From: Adlercreutzia sp. ZJ473
Lineage (GTDB): Bacteria; Actinomycetota; Coriobacteriia; Coriobacteriales; Eggerthellaceae
NCBI RefSeq assembly: GCF_013185065.1
Contig: NZ_JAAVTO010000012.1
Location: forward strand, 1 to 57,423
Length of the DNA: 57,423 nt
Direction of reading: 5' to 3'
The number at the start of each line of letters is the position of its first letter. Positions within the stretch are counted from its first letter, which is position 1. The notes under the pieces were generated by a model, which was given only the letters and a program-made list of their open reading frames with translations, ran no database searches and was not told the origin of the DNA. Of the stretch, positions 8,585 to 16,974 are shown piece after piece. Position numbers and translations under genes: made by a program.

Positions 8585-9556
8585 GTGGACATCGAGATCT
8601 ACCGAGAGTTTATGGCGTTGGCGGCTCACAAGAGCTTCGTCTCGGCGGCGCGCGACCTGAACATGTCCCAGCCCTCGCTCAGCCGTCACATGACCTCCCT
8701 CTCGAACAACCTCGGCTGCAAGCTCTTCTACGAGACGCGCCCCCTGAGCCTCACCGCCGCGGGCGAGGTGGTGCTCCGCTACGCCAGCAAGATCGTCGGC
8801 GACGAGGAGAACATGATCGCCGACTTGCGCTCGCTGCCGTCGTCGGGCGGCAGCCGCATCCGCATCATCGACATGCTGCACACCAACGCGCTCTACGTGG
8901 GCCTGAACGAGGTGATCGCGCAGACGAAGGAGGCCTTCCCCGACCTGCGCGTCGACTATCCCAACATGGACGCGAGCGGGTTCGACGCGCAGCAGATGGT
9001 CCAGCAGGACAAGGTGGACATCGCCTTCGAGACCATCCTCTCCGACGACCCGCTCGCCACGCCCTGCGTGCCGGACGACCTGCGCGCCATCTGGATCCCC
9101 GAGTTCCACGGCGAGCTCGTGATGGGCATCTCGCAGGGCTCCCCCCTCGCGACGCGCACGTGCCTCGAGCTCAAGGACCTCGCCTCGTCGCGCTTCATCC
9201 TGCAGGCCAACCGCTACAGCGAGCGCTTCCGCAAGGACTTCGTGGCGATGTGCGCCGAGGTGGGCTTCTACCCCAACATATCGCTCGTGCCGGTGGAGAA
9301 CCCGCTCATGTTCTACGGCACCGAGCCGGCCGACGGCATCCACCTGCTCTCGCGCGTCAACAAGAAGTACAAGCCGCTCATCGCCAACCTGCTCAAGCAG
9401 TACGTGGTCATCAGGCCGCTGTGCGACAAGAAGCGCTACGTGGACTCGTTCGCCCTCGTCAAGCGCGACACCGACAAGCCTGCGCTCGCCTGGCTGGCCA
9501 ACCTCCTCGAGCAGCACGCCGAGGCGCTGCACGACGAGGTGCTCGCAGGCGACTGA
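8585..9556 (+). CDS. LysR-family transcriptional regulator
   Basis: 323-residue LysR regulator. The N-terminal winged helix-turn-helix is typical: FMALAAHKSFVSAARDLNMS then QPSLSRHMTSLSNNLGCKLF, followed by a substrate-binding domain from about residue 90. The start is GTG at 8585 with GAGAGGAGC just upstream. It is divergent from the acyl-CoA dehydrogenase operon and upstream of the anion transporter, the usual LysR position next to its targets. Both flanking transcription units carry the same ATACGTAT palindrome. The inducer is probably the pathway substrate or an intermediate. Confidence 0.9.
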   Translation: MDIEIYREFMALAAHKSFVSAARDLNMSQPSLSRHMTSLSNNLGCKLFYETRPLSLTAAGEVVLRYASKIVGDEENMIADLRSLPSSGGSRIRIIDMLHTNALYVGLNEVIAQTKEAFPDLRVDYPNMDASGFDAQQMVQQDKVDIAFETILSDDPLATPCVPDDLRAIWIPEFHGELVMGISQGSPLATRTCLELKDLASSRFILQANRYSERFRKDFVAMCAEVGFYPNISLVPVENPLMFYGTEPADGIHLLSRVNKKYKPLIANLLKQYVVIRPLCDKKRYVDSFALVKRDTDKPALAWLANLLEQHAEALHDEVLAGD

Positions 9557-9643
9557 CCGATCCCGCCCGCCCCTCAGCGCGTCCTCCCGACTATTCGGAT
9601 TCTGCATAGCACCTGCACGCTTTTCCGCAGATTCCCCCTTGAC

Positions 9644-9681
9644 ATACGTATTTGTCGCATACTCGCCCAGGCCCGTAGAAT
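9644..9681 (+). promoter_or_regulatory. Promoter and candidate LysR operator of the anion transporter
   Basis: Palindrome ATACGTAT (9644-9651), 24 bases, then a -10-like TAGAAT (9676-9681). The arrangement copies that of the divergent operon at 8423-8460, and the bases after the palindrome also agree partly (TTkTCsyAT in both). TTGACA overlaps the palindrome at 9639-9644 but is too far from the -10 box to act as a normal -35. Transcription would begin near 9688. Confidence 0.58.
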
Positions 9682-9759
9682 GGCGCCGTGAAGGGGGCAA
9701 TTCGCAGGGGATCAGTCGAGTTTGCCGTCTTGGAAAAGGCTTTCGAAGAAGGGGGAAGT

Positions 9760-11172
9760 ATGGAAAGCACTAACGTATCGCTCGTCAAGAGGCTCATCGG
9801 CATAGGCATCGCCCTAGCCTGCATCTCAGTCTCCTACCTCATACCCGGGACCGAGGCCCTCGGGCATGAGGGCATCGTCACGCTCGGCCTCCTTTTGGCC
9901 CTCGTGGCCCTCTGGGTGACCTCGGCCATTCCGCTGGGCGCCACCGCCGTGCTCATCGCCGTGCTCATGTTCCTGCTCGGCGCCGTCGACAACCTGGGGA
10001 AGGCCATCATGGGCTTCGCGAGCCCCGCGCTCTTCTTCATCATCGCCGTGTTCGCGCTGCCCGTCATCATGCTGAAGACCAAGTGGGGCATCCGGCTCAT
10101 CAACGCGCTTCTGAAGTGGACCGGCTCGAACTCCCGCAAGCTGGTCTTGGGCTTCATGATCGCCACCACGCTGGTGTCCACCGTCATGTCCGACGTTCCC
10201 ACCACCGTGCTGTTCCTGGGCTTCGCGCTCACCATCCTGAAGGCGGCGAACGCCAAGCCCGGCAAGTCGAACCTCGGCAAGTGCCTCATGATCGGCATCC
10301 CCATCGCGGCCGTCACGGGCGGCGTCGCCACGCCGGCCGGCAGCTCCTTCAACGTCGTCGCCATGAACATCCTCCAGCAGGTGACGGGGACCTCCATCAC
10401 GTTCCTCGACTGGCTCATCGTGGGCCTGCCCATCGCCATCATCATGACGCCCATCACCTGGTTCTTCATCACCCAGCTCATCAAGCCCGAGCCCATCGAC
10501 GACTCCTGCCTCCAGGACATCCGCGACGAGGCCGCCGAGGCCAAGACCGTGTCTCCCTATGAGATCAAGGCCCTCACCATCATCCTCATGCTGGTCGTCC
10601 TCTGGATCGTGGGCAACTGGGTGCCCGTGTTCAACGCCACCGTCGTCGCCGTCCTCGGCCTGGTCGTCATGTTCCTCCCGGGCATGAACCTGCTGACGTG
10701 GAAGGAATTCCAGGATGCCGTGCCGTGGGGCATCGTGCTCATGTGCGGCACCATCATGTCCATCGGCGACGTGGTCACCGCCACCGGCGGCGCCAAGTTC
10801 CTGGCTGACGCCTTCATGGCGAGCGGCGTCCTGAGCCTCGGCTTCCTCGCCACCATGGCCATCCTCCTGGCGTTCGCCTACATCCTGCACACCGTCTGCC
10901 CCGTGGGCGTTGCCATCCTCGGCATCTTCCTGCCCATCTTCATCCAGATCTGCGCAGGCTTCGGCGTCTCGGCCGCCGTGCCCACCATCTCGCTCGCCAT
11001 CGTGGTCGCCGGCAACTACCTGATGCCCGTCAACCCGACCGTCATGCTGACCTACGGCGAGGGCTACTACTCCTTCGGCGACATGTTCAAGACCGGCCTC
11101 GTCCCGGCCATCGCGCTGATCGCCGTCATGACGCTGTGGGTGCCCTTCATCGTGGGAATCCTCGGCGTCTAG
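9760..11172 (+). CDS. DASS/SLC13-family anion transporter
   Basis: 470-residue integral membrane protein with about a dozen hydrophobic segments, of the divalent anion:sodium symporter family. Indicative stretches are TSAIPLGATAVLIAVLMFLL near the N-terminus, GVATPAGSSFNVVAMNIL in the first substrate-binding loop and AGNYLMPVNPTVMLTYGEG in the C-terminal half. The longest ORF opens at 9688, but that is at the predicted transcription start. I take ATG 9760, which has GAAGGGGGAAG in front. The shared operator with the operon at 8310 suggests that it imports the acid that the operon handles. Dicarboxylates are common substrates in this family, but the substrate here is unknown. Confidence 0.85.
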   Translation: MESTNVSLVKRLIGIGIALACISVSYLIPGTEALGHEGIVTLGLLLALVALWVTSAIPLGATAVLIAVLMFLLGAVDNLGKAIMGFASPALFFIIAVFALPVIMLKTKWGIRLINALLKWTGSNSRKLVLGFMIATTLVSTVMSDVPTTVLFLGFALTILKAANAKPGKSNLGKCLMIGIPIAAVTGGVATPAGSSFNVVAMNILQQVTGTSITFLDWLIVGLPIAIIMTPITWFFITQLIKPEPIDDSCLQDIRDEAAEAKTVSPYEIKALTIILMLVVLWIVGNWVPVFNATVVAVLGLVVMFLPGMNLLTWKEFQDAVPWGIVLMCGTIMSIGDVVTATGGAKFLADAFMASGVLSLGFLATMAILLAFAYILHTVCPVGVAILGIFLPIFIQICAGFGVSAAVPTISLAIVVAGNYLMPVNPTVMLTYGEGYYSFGDMFKTGLVPAIALIAVMTLWVPFIVGILGV

Positions 11173-11228
11173 CGAGACAGGCGCAGCGAAGCGCCTTCGA
11201 GCTGGAGGGGGGCCGGCCCGAAGGGAGA

Positions 11229-11265
11229 GGGGGCCGCGGCGGAAGACGATTCCGCCGCGGCCCCC
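11229..11265. terminator. Hairpin terminator between convergent genes
   Basis: A 15-bp perfect stem (11229-11243 with 11251-11265) encloses a 7-base loop, followed by TTCTGTTGTT on the plus strand. It lies between the transporter stop and the convergent LysR gene and probably serves the transporter. Confidence 0.75.
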
Positions 11266-11356
11266 TTCTGTTGTTGGGAGCGCAAGGTCGCGGGAGGGCT
11301 GGGCGCGCAGGGGTGCCTCGCGGCTGGCGGCGGGAGGGCGCGGCGGGCGCCTCCCC

Positions 11357-12301
11357 TCACGCGAAGGGCAGCGCGTCGGCGCCGTCCCGCGACAGGAAGT
11401 CGGCCTTCGCGAAGCGGCGCGTGGCGCTCTTCACGAAGTCGGCGAACGCCACCACGAGCTCCGTCTCCTTCGACTTCTTCCACACCGGCCCCGCGACCAG
11501 GTCGAGCCCGTCGCCCTCGATGCGCGCGAACGCGAGGTTGTTCCCGCCGTACACGCTCAGGTGGTCGGGCGTGATCGCCACCTGGTTCGAGGCGACGAGC
11601 GTCGCCATGAGCGCCGCGGCGTCGGATATCGCGTCGTTCACGCGCACGTCGACGCCCGCCTTCCGCAGCTTCACGCTCAGCTGGGCGAGCGTGTTGTGAG
11701 CGCTGCTGAAGCGCGGCATCACCACCACCTCGCCCCGCAAATCGTCGATGGTCACGCTCGCGCGCTGCGCGAACCGGTGCGTCTTCGGCGCGGCGAGCTT
11801 GTAGCTGTCGGCGTAGAGGCGCCGGCACGCGTACTTCCCGCCGAGCACCCCCTCCGAGAACAGCGTGAAGGCGACGTCGACGTTGTTGTCGGCGAGCTCC
11901 CTCGTCAGCTGGCCGATCTCGAGCGTGCGGAAGCTGAAGCTCACGTCGGGGCGGACGTCGCGGAACATCCGGCACGCCACGGGGAGGAACGACCCGTACG
12001 AGCCCAGGAGGAAGCCGACGCGCATGACCGAGGAGGCGCTGTCGCAGAAGAGCCCGATGCGGCTTATGGCCGTCTCGTAGTCGGCGATGATCTTGCCGGC
12101 GTCCTCGCAGAACAGCGCGCCCACCTCCGTCAGGCGCACCGAGTGGCTGTCGCGCACGAGCAGGCGCACGCCGAGCTCCTTCTCCAAGTTGGATATGTGG
12201 CTGCTCAGCGCCGACTGCGCCATGTACAGGCTGCGCGCCGTCTCGGTGAAGCTCAGGTTGGATGCAAGCAGGAGGAACTCGTAGAGCGTTTCGATGCGCA
12301 T
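11357..12301 (-). CDS. LysR-family transcriptional regulator
   Basis: 314-residue LysR protein: helix-turn-helix at about 15-45 (LSFTETARSLYMAQSALSSHISNLEKELG), substrate-binding domain from about 92. A perfect -10 box TATAAT on the minus strand lies at 12352-12347, about 45 bases before the start codon. It is downstream of, and in the same direction as, the molybdoenzyme/ferredoxin pair, but a terminator hairpin separates them, so it probably has its own promoter. Its targets are unclear; the neighbouring molybdoenzyme operon is a reasonable guess. Confidence 0.88.
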   Translation of the reverse strand: MRIETLYEFLLLASNLSFTETARSLYMAQSALSSHISNLEKELGVRLLVRDSHSVRLTEVGALFCEDAGKIIADYETAISRIGLFCDSASSVMRVGFLLGSYGSFLPVACRMFRDVRPDVSFSFRTLEIGQLTRELADNNVDVAFTLFSEGVLGGKYACRRLYADSYKLAAPKTHRFAQRASVTIDDLRGEVVVMPRFSSAHNTLAQLSVKLRKAGVDVRVNDAISDAAALMATLVASNQVAITPDHLSVYGGNNLAFARIEGDGLDLVAGPVWKKSKETELVVAFADFVKSATRRFAKADFLSRDGADALPFA

Positions 12302-12413
12302 GGCGGGCCTCCTCGGAAGAATCTCCTCGAAAGGGTGTCTCCCGCCATTATAGCCTCCGCGCGCGAGGCGAGGCAGGGGGCGAGGCGGGAGGCGAGAAAG
12401 GAGCGAAAGAGAA

Positions 12414-12448
12414 GGGCGCCCGCGCGGCCGAAAGCCCCGCGGGCGCCC
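12414..12448 (-). terminator. Terminator of the molybdoenzyme/ferredoxin operon
   Basis: An 11-bp perfect stem (12414-12424 with 12438-12448) with a 13-base loop begins 22 bases after the ferredoxin stop. On the minus strand it is followed by the T-rich stretch TTCTCTTTCGCTCC. Confidence 0.65.
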
Positions 12449-12470
12449 TCTGCGGCGCGTGGCGCGTCCG

Positions 12471-12794
12471 CTAGGAGAACATCACGACCTTCTGCTTCCT
12501 CATGAGCTCGGTGAACTCCTCCTGCGCGCCGATGTACAGGCACCCCGCCTGGCAGTGCTGCACGCAGGTGGGCAGCTTGCCGGCGGCCTGGCGCTCGGCG
12601 CAGCGGTCGCAGCGGTCCGTGGGGATCGGCAGGAACTCGTACTGCCAGCGCGTCTCGGACAGCTGGTCAGGGCCGATCTGGGTGAGCTTGATGCCGAACT
12701 TGTCGGGGCCGAGCCCGTGCTCCTGCTGGCAGGCGATCTCGCAAGAATGGCAGCCCGAGCAGAACTCGTAGTCGACGACGATCACTTGTCTCAT
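12471..12794 (-). CDS. Small two-cluster 4Fe-4S ferredoxin subunit of molybdoenzyme
   Basis: 107-residue iron-sulfur protein, shorter than DmsB-type subunits (about 200). It shows CSGCHSCEIAC at about 12-22, then CDRCAERQAAGKLPTCVQHC, enough cysteines for two [4Fe-4S] clusters. It would pass electrons to or from the molybdoenzyme encoded 15 bases upstream. A closely similar protein is encoded at 34782 beside a paralogous molybdoenzyme, so the pair is a repeated module. There is no signal peptide and no membrane anchor gene nearby, so it is probably cytoplasmic. Confidence 0.85.
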   Translation of the reverse strand: MRQVIVVDYEFCSGCHSCEIACQQEHGLGPDKFGIKLTQIGPDQLSETRWQYEFLPIPTDRCDRCAERQAAGKLPTCVQHCQAGCLYIGAQEEFTELMRKQKVVMFS

Positions 12795-12809
12795 GGTAAC
12801 CCTCCCCTT

Positions 12810-15122
12810 CTATTCCTCTACCTTGCTGATGGCGCACAGCTGGGACTTGTACGAGGCGCCGAGGCCCACCTTGCCCGGGCGCATGGGAACCAGCTTGTTG
12901 ATGTTGCACTCCATGACGCCGAAGAGCGTCCCGTCCTCGGGGTCGCGCTCGGGGAACCACCACGCGTGGTCGGCCGAGACCGTGTCCTTGCGGATGCGCA
13001 CCGTGAGCTTCGCCTTCTGCCGGCACGAGCCGAAGTTGTTCTCGACCTTCACCCAGTCGCCCTCGGCGATGCCGTGGCGCGCGGCCGTCTCGGGGTGGAT
13101 GAGGATGGTGGGGTCGGGGTGGATGCTGCGCATGGAGGCCGACTGACGGTGCTCCGAGTGGAAGAAGCCCCAGATGCGCGCGCCCGTGGTGAGCACGAGC
13201 GGGTACTTCTCGGCCAGGTCGGGGCGTGAGACGGGACTCTCGGGCGGCTCCTCGTACGTCGCCAGCGGCGAGAGGCCGAAGTGCAGCATCTCAGGGCAGT
13301 AGAAGTTGTAGCGCCCCGTCGACGTGGCGAAGCCCACCTCGCCCTTGCGGCGCAGCAGGCCCTTCTCGTACTTGCGGTACTCGAACTCGGGGTAGGCCCA
13401 GGTGCGTTCGCGCAGCGACTCGTAGGTGAAGCCCGTGTTGCGCAGCAGGTAGTCGTAGAACCCCTGCTCGTCGTCCCACTGCTTGTACTCGTCGGAGGTG
13501 AAGCGGCTTCCCACCTCGTAGATGATGCGCTGGTCGGACCGGCACTCGCCGAGGGGCTCCACCGCCTGGGCGATCGCGCCGAGGGCGTAGGGCTGATGTC
13601 CCGTGATGCCGAGGCGCTCCGCGAAGCACGCGGCCGGCAAGAGCACGTCGGCGCACGCGAGCGCCGTCGGCGTGAGGAACAGGTCGACCACCACGTTGAA
13701 GTCGGTGCCCTGGAGCGCGGGAAGGATGCGCTGGGGCTGCGCGCCCATGCAGGCGATGGCGTTGTTCTGCATCATGAACATCGCCTTGATGGGATAGGGC
13801 TCGCCGGTCTCGAGGGCCTCGAGCAGCATGTCGGGGCTGATGGCGTCCATGGCCTTCAGCGCCGGGTACTTGCCGTTCATCGTCTTGTCCGCGGCGGCGA
13901 CGGGGGCCGAGCACGCGCGCCACACCTTCTCGCTGGGCATCCACGTCACGCTCATGTCGAACGTCGGACGCGCAGCCACCATGGTGCCAGGCTTCTCGAA
14001 GTTGCCCGTGAGCGCCATGAGGTCGAAGCACGCCATGCCCGTGATGAAGCCCTCGGAGGTGTGGTCCATGGCCACGCCCCACTGCAGGCACGCCGACTTC
14101 GCGCTGCCGATGCAGCGGGCCGCCTTGACCACGAGCTCCTCGGGCACGCCGCAGGTCTCGGCGGCGAACGCGGCCGTGCAGGGCCTCACGTGCTCCTTGA
14201 ACTCGTTGAAGCCGTAGCACCACAGGTCGACGAACTCCTTGTCCTCGAGGCCCTCCTCGATGATGACGTTGCACAGCGCGAGCGCGAGCGCCGCGTCGGT
14301 GCCGGGGCGGAGCTGCAGGAACACCTCGGCCTTGCCCGCCACCCAGGTGAGCACGGGGTCCATCACGATGAGCTTGCTGCCGCGCTTCATGCTCTCGACC
14401 ACCCAGTGACCCAGCGTGCCGTCCGAATTGGCCACCACCGGGTTGTTGCCCCAGATGAGGATGTACTCGGGCGCCTCCCAGCGCGGGTCGTCGTAACGGT
14501 CGGGGAAGAACTGCGAGTAGTCGCACACGAACAGCCCGCCCGCCTTGAGGGCCGTGCTGAAGATGCGCGGGGCGTAGCATGCCTGACCCGACAGGAAGCC
14601 GGTGCCGTAGTTCGGCGTGCCGAGGTACTGGGCCATGAGCGGGCCGTAGCCGTTGATGTCGCGGCCCGTGCCCTGCGTCACCCAGATGGACTCGGGGCCG
14701 TACGCCTCCGCGACCTTCTTCATCTCCCGCTCGATGATGTCGTAGGCTTCCTCCCAGCTGATGCGCTCGAAGGCGTTCTTGCCGCGGTCCTCGCGGGCGC
14801 GCTTCAGGGGATGGCGCAGGCGGTCCTCATGGTAGAGCATCTCCTTGAACGCCAGGCAGCGCGGACACAGGCGCCCCTGGTTGTACGGGTTCTCCGGGTC
14901 GCCCTCGATCTTCTCGAGCACGCCGTCTCTCACGTACATGAGGATGCCGCAGTTGTCGTGGCATCCCGGGCCGGAGCGCGCGTTGGAGCGGATGACGGTG
15001 CAGCCGTCTTCCTCCCACGTCCACTTCCTGCCCGCCGGGTCATCCTGCGTCTTGGGATAAGGAGCGCCAGCCCCTTCGGCCCCCTGCGCCTCAAGCTGCG
15101 CGCGATCTTGCCTCTCGTCCAT
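12810..15122 (-). CDS. Molybdopterin oxidoreductase, acetylene hydratase/catechol dehydroxylase-like group
   Basis: 770-residue bis-MGD enzyme of the DMSO-reductase superfamily. ATG at 15122 (GAGAGGGG upstream) is chosen over the longer ORF to 15419, whose extra N-terminus looks random. Visible: PGCHDNCGI at 52-60, GRLCPRCL at 83-90, SGQACYAPR around 178-186 with C182 as the likely Mo ligand, LRPGTDAALALA, and a C-terminal WWFPERDPEDGTLFGV resembling acetylene hydratase. The first cysteine of the usual Cx2Cx3C...C cluster motif is replaced by glycine (G51), although C41 is nearby. No Tat signal is seen. It is followed by a ferredoxin gene. The substrate is unknown; Eggerthellaceae use this group for catechol dehydroxylation and related reductions. 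Confidence 0.82.
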   Translation of the reverse strand: MDERQDRAQLEAQGAEGAGAPYPKTQDDPAGRKWTWEEDGCTVIRSNARSGPGCHDNCGILMYVRDGVLEKIEGDPENPYNQGRLCPRCLAFKEMLYHEDRLRHPLKRAREDRGKNAFERISWEEAYDIIEREMKKVAEAYGPESIWVTQGTGRDINGYGPLMAQYLGTPNYGTGFLSGQACYAPRIFSTALKAGGLFVCDYSQFFPDRYDDPRWEAPEYILIWGNNPVVANSDGTLGHWVVESMKRGSKLIVMDPVLTWVAGKAEVFLQLRPGTDAALALALCNVIIEEGLEDKEFVDLWCYGFNEFKEHVRPCTAAFAAETCGVPEELVVKAARCIGSAKSACLQWGVAMDHTSEGFITGMACFDLMALTGNFEKPGTMVAARPTFDMSVTWMPSEKVWRACSAPVAAADKTMNGKYPALKAMDAISPDMLLEALETGEPYPIKAMFMMQNNAIACMGAQPQRILPALQGTDFNVVVDLFLTPTALACADVLLPAACFAERLGITGHQPYALGAIAQAVEPLGECRSDQRIIYEVGSRFTSDEYKQWDDEQGFYDYLLRNTGFTYESLRERTWAYPEFEYRKYEKGLLRRKGEVGFATSTGRYNFYCPEMLHFGLSPLATYEEPPESPVSRPDLAEKYPLVLTTGARIWGFFHSEHRQSASMRSIHPDPTILIHPETAARHGIAEGDWVKVENNFGSCRQKAKLTVRIRKDTVSADHAWWFPERDPEDGTLFGVMECNINKLVPMRPGKVGLGASYKSQLCAISKVEE

Positions 15123-15161
15123 GGAAACCCCTCTCGCTCTTAGGGCGAACACTGTGACCTG

Positions 15162-15233
15162 ATTATAGAATCCGCAGATCAGAGCGTGCATTTTGATTAT
15201 CAGATCGGCTATCGCGCAATCCGATAGCCGATC
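15162..15233 (-). promoter_or_regulatory. Promoter and large inverted-repeat operator upstream of the molybdoenzyme
   Basis: On the minus strand a perfect -10 box TATAAT lies at 15167-15162. Upstream of it is a perfect 12-bp inverted repeat, GATCGGCTATCG and its complement, at 15203-15214 and 15222-15233 with a 7-base spacer, centred near -60. The position and symmetry suggest a regulator-binding site. No regulator gene is directly adjacent. Confidence 0.5.
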
Positions 15234-15292
15234 GGAGCAAGGGGTCGAGGCGAAGGGAAGGCGGGGCCGCCGAAGCGGCCCGAGAGAAGGAC

Positions 15293-15329
15293 GTGGCCCC
15301 GAGGCAGCGCCAAGCTGCCCCGGGGCCAC
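15293..15329 (-). terminator. Terminator downstream of purB
   Basis: A 15-bp stem with one mismatch (15293-15307 with 15315-15329) and a 7-base loop lies 29 bases beyond the purB stop, followed on the minus strand by GTCCTTCTCTC. Confidence 0.6.
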
Positions 15330-15358
15330 GCCGAGACCATGCCGGGTTTGGGGCTGGG

Positions 15359-16708
15359 CTAGAACTCCAGGCCCTCGAGGCGCTTGAACACCTCGTCCTT
15401 GCGCGTGAGGAAGTCCCACGGGTCGAAGATCTCGTCGAGCTTCTCCGGCGGAAGCGCGGACGCGGCCTCCTCGTCGGCCTCGAGGCGCTCGCGGTACGTG
15501 GGCCCGTCAACCGCGTTCTGGATGTCCTCCCACACCTTCATGGCGTTGCGCTGCACGATGACGTAGGCGTCCTCGCGGCTGATCCCCGTGTCCACCAGCG
15601 CGAGCAGCACCTTCGAGCTGAAGATGAGGCCGCGCGTGCGCCACAGGTTCTGCTCCATCTTGGCCGGGTAGGTCTGCAGGCCGTCGAGCATCCACTGCAT
15701 CTTGCCGAACATGTAGTCGAGCGCCGTGAAGCTGTCGGCCAGAGCCACGCGCTCGGCGCCCGAGTGCGAGATGTCGCGCTCGAACCACAGCGCCACGTTG
15801 TCGAGCGCCACCTGCGCGTTCGACTTCACCACGCGCGACAGGCCGCACACGCGCTCGGCCGTGATGGGGTTGCGCTTGTGGGGCATGGCGGACGAGCCCT
15901 TCTGGCCCTTCGTGAACGGCTCCTCGGCCTCGATCACGTCGGACTGCTGCAGCAGGCGCACCTGCATGGCGATGGACTCCAGCGTGGAGGCGCACACGGC
16001 GAGCGCCGTCATGACCTGCGCGTGGCGGTCGCGCGCGAGCACCTGGGTGGACAGCGGGTCGGGGGCGAGGCCCATCCTCTCGCACACGTAGCGCTCCACG
16101 AACGGGTCGATGCTCGAGTACGTGCCCACCGCGCCCGAGATCGCGCCCGTGGCGGCCACCTCGCGCGCCTGCTCCATGCGCACCTGCGCGCGGTGCAGCG
16201 CCCACGCCCAGCTGCCGAACTTCATGCCGAAGGTCATGGGCTCGGCGTGGATGCCGTGCGTGCGGCCCACGCAGAGCGTCTCCTTGAACTCGAACGCGCG
16301 GCGCTTGCACGTCTCGCCCAGCTTCCTGATGTCGGCCAGGATGATGTCGACGGCCTGCGTGATCTGGTAGCTGAGCGCCGTGTCGCCCAGATCCGACGAG
16401 GTCATGCCGTAGTGCACCCAGCGGCTCGGCGGCTCGGCGCCCTCGGGCACCTCGGCGTCGATGTACTTCGCCATGCACGTGGTGAAGGCGATGACGTCGT
16501 GGTTCGTGACCTTCTCGATCTCGTCGATCTCGGCCACCGTGAAGTCGGCGTGCGCGCGGATCCACGCGGCCTCCTCCTTCGTGATGCCCGAAACCCCCAG
16601 CTCGGCCTGCGCCTCGCAGGCCAGGACCTCGATCTCCTTCCAGATGGCGAACTTGTTCTCAAGCTCCCAGATGCGGCCCATCTCCGGGCGCGTGTAACGA
16701 TTGATCAT
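15359..16708 (-). CDS. purB: Adenylosuccinate lyase
   Basis: 449-residue fumarase/aspartase superfamily lyase acting twice in purine synthesis (SAICAR to AICAR, adenylosuccinate to AMP). Recognised from HYGMTSSDLGDTA, GRTHGIHAEPMTFG, the signature loop KGSSAMPHKRNPI and the N-terminal RYTRPEMGRIW. I chose ATG at 16708 with GAGGAAGG upstream; the longer ORF reaching 18073 runs through other genes and is a shadow. It is a single-gene unit with its own terminator. Confidence 0.96.
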   Translation of the reverse strand: MINRYTRPEMGRIWELENKFAIWKEIEVLACEAQAELGVSGITKEEAAWIRAHADFTVAEIDEIEKVTNHDVIAFTTCMAKYIDAEVPEGAEPPSRWVHYGMTSSDLGDTALSYQITQAVDIILADIRKLGETCKRRAFEFKETLCVGRTHGIHAEPMTFGMKFGSWAWALHRAQVRMEQAREVAATGAISGAVGTYSSIDPFVERYVCERMGLAPDPLSTQVLARDRHAQVMTALAVCASTLESIAMQVRLLQQSDVIEAEEPFTKGQKGSSAMPHKRNPITAERVCGLSRVVKSNAQVALDNVALWFERDISHSGAERVALADSFTALDYMFGKMQWMLDGLQTYPAKMEQNLWRTRGLIFSSKVLLALVDTGISREDAYVIVQRNAMKVWEDIQNAVDGPTYRERLEADEEAASALPPEKLDEIFDPWDFLTRKDEVFKRLEGLEF

Positions 16709-16769
16709 GCCGAGCCTTCCTCTCGTTTCCTGCAGGTTAGAGCATAGCAGATCACGGCGCGCTCGCGCT

Positions 16770-16970
16770 GCCGAGAACGGCGTGCGCCGCGGACGGGAAC
16801 GGACGGGCGCTGCCTGCGAGCGAGGGCGGGCGGGAACGGGCGCGCAACGCGGGCGGGAACGGCTCGCGCCGCCTGCGAACAAAGGGTGCGGGGGTGCGCC
16901 ACTTGCGGGTAAGGGCGGGCGGGCGCTACCTGCGGGCGGGAACGGCTCGCGCCGCCTGCGGGCGACGCGG
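16770..16970. repeat. GC-rich degenerate repeat spacer
   Basis: The spacer between trkA and purB contains an exact 29-base direct repeat at 16849-16877 and 16932-16960 (core GGGAACGGCTCGCGCCGCC), plus several weaker GGGCGGGAACGG units from about 16790. No gene is visible. Function unknown. Confidence 0.6.
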
Positions 16971-16974
16971 AGGG

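Noticed and set aside
9688-9759. Upstream start (9688) for the anion transporter
   Set aside because: It coincides with the predicted transcription start and lacks a ribosome site; ATG 9760 has GAAGGGGGAAG.
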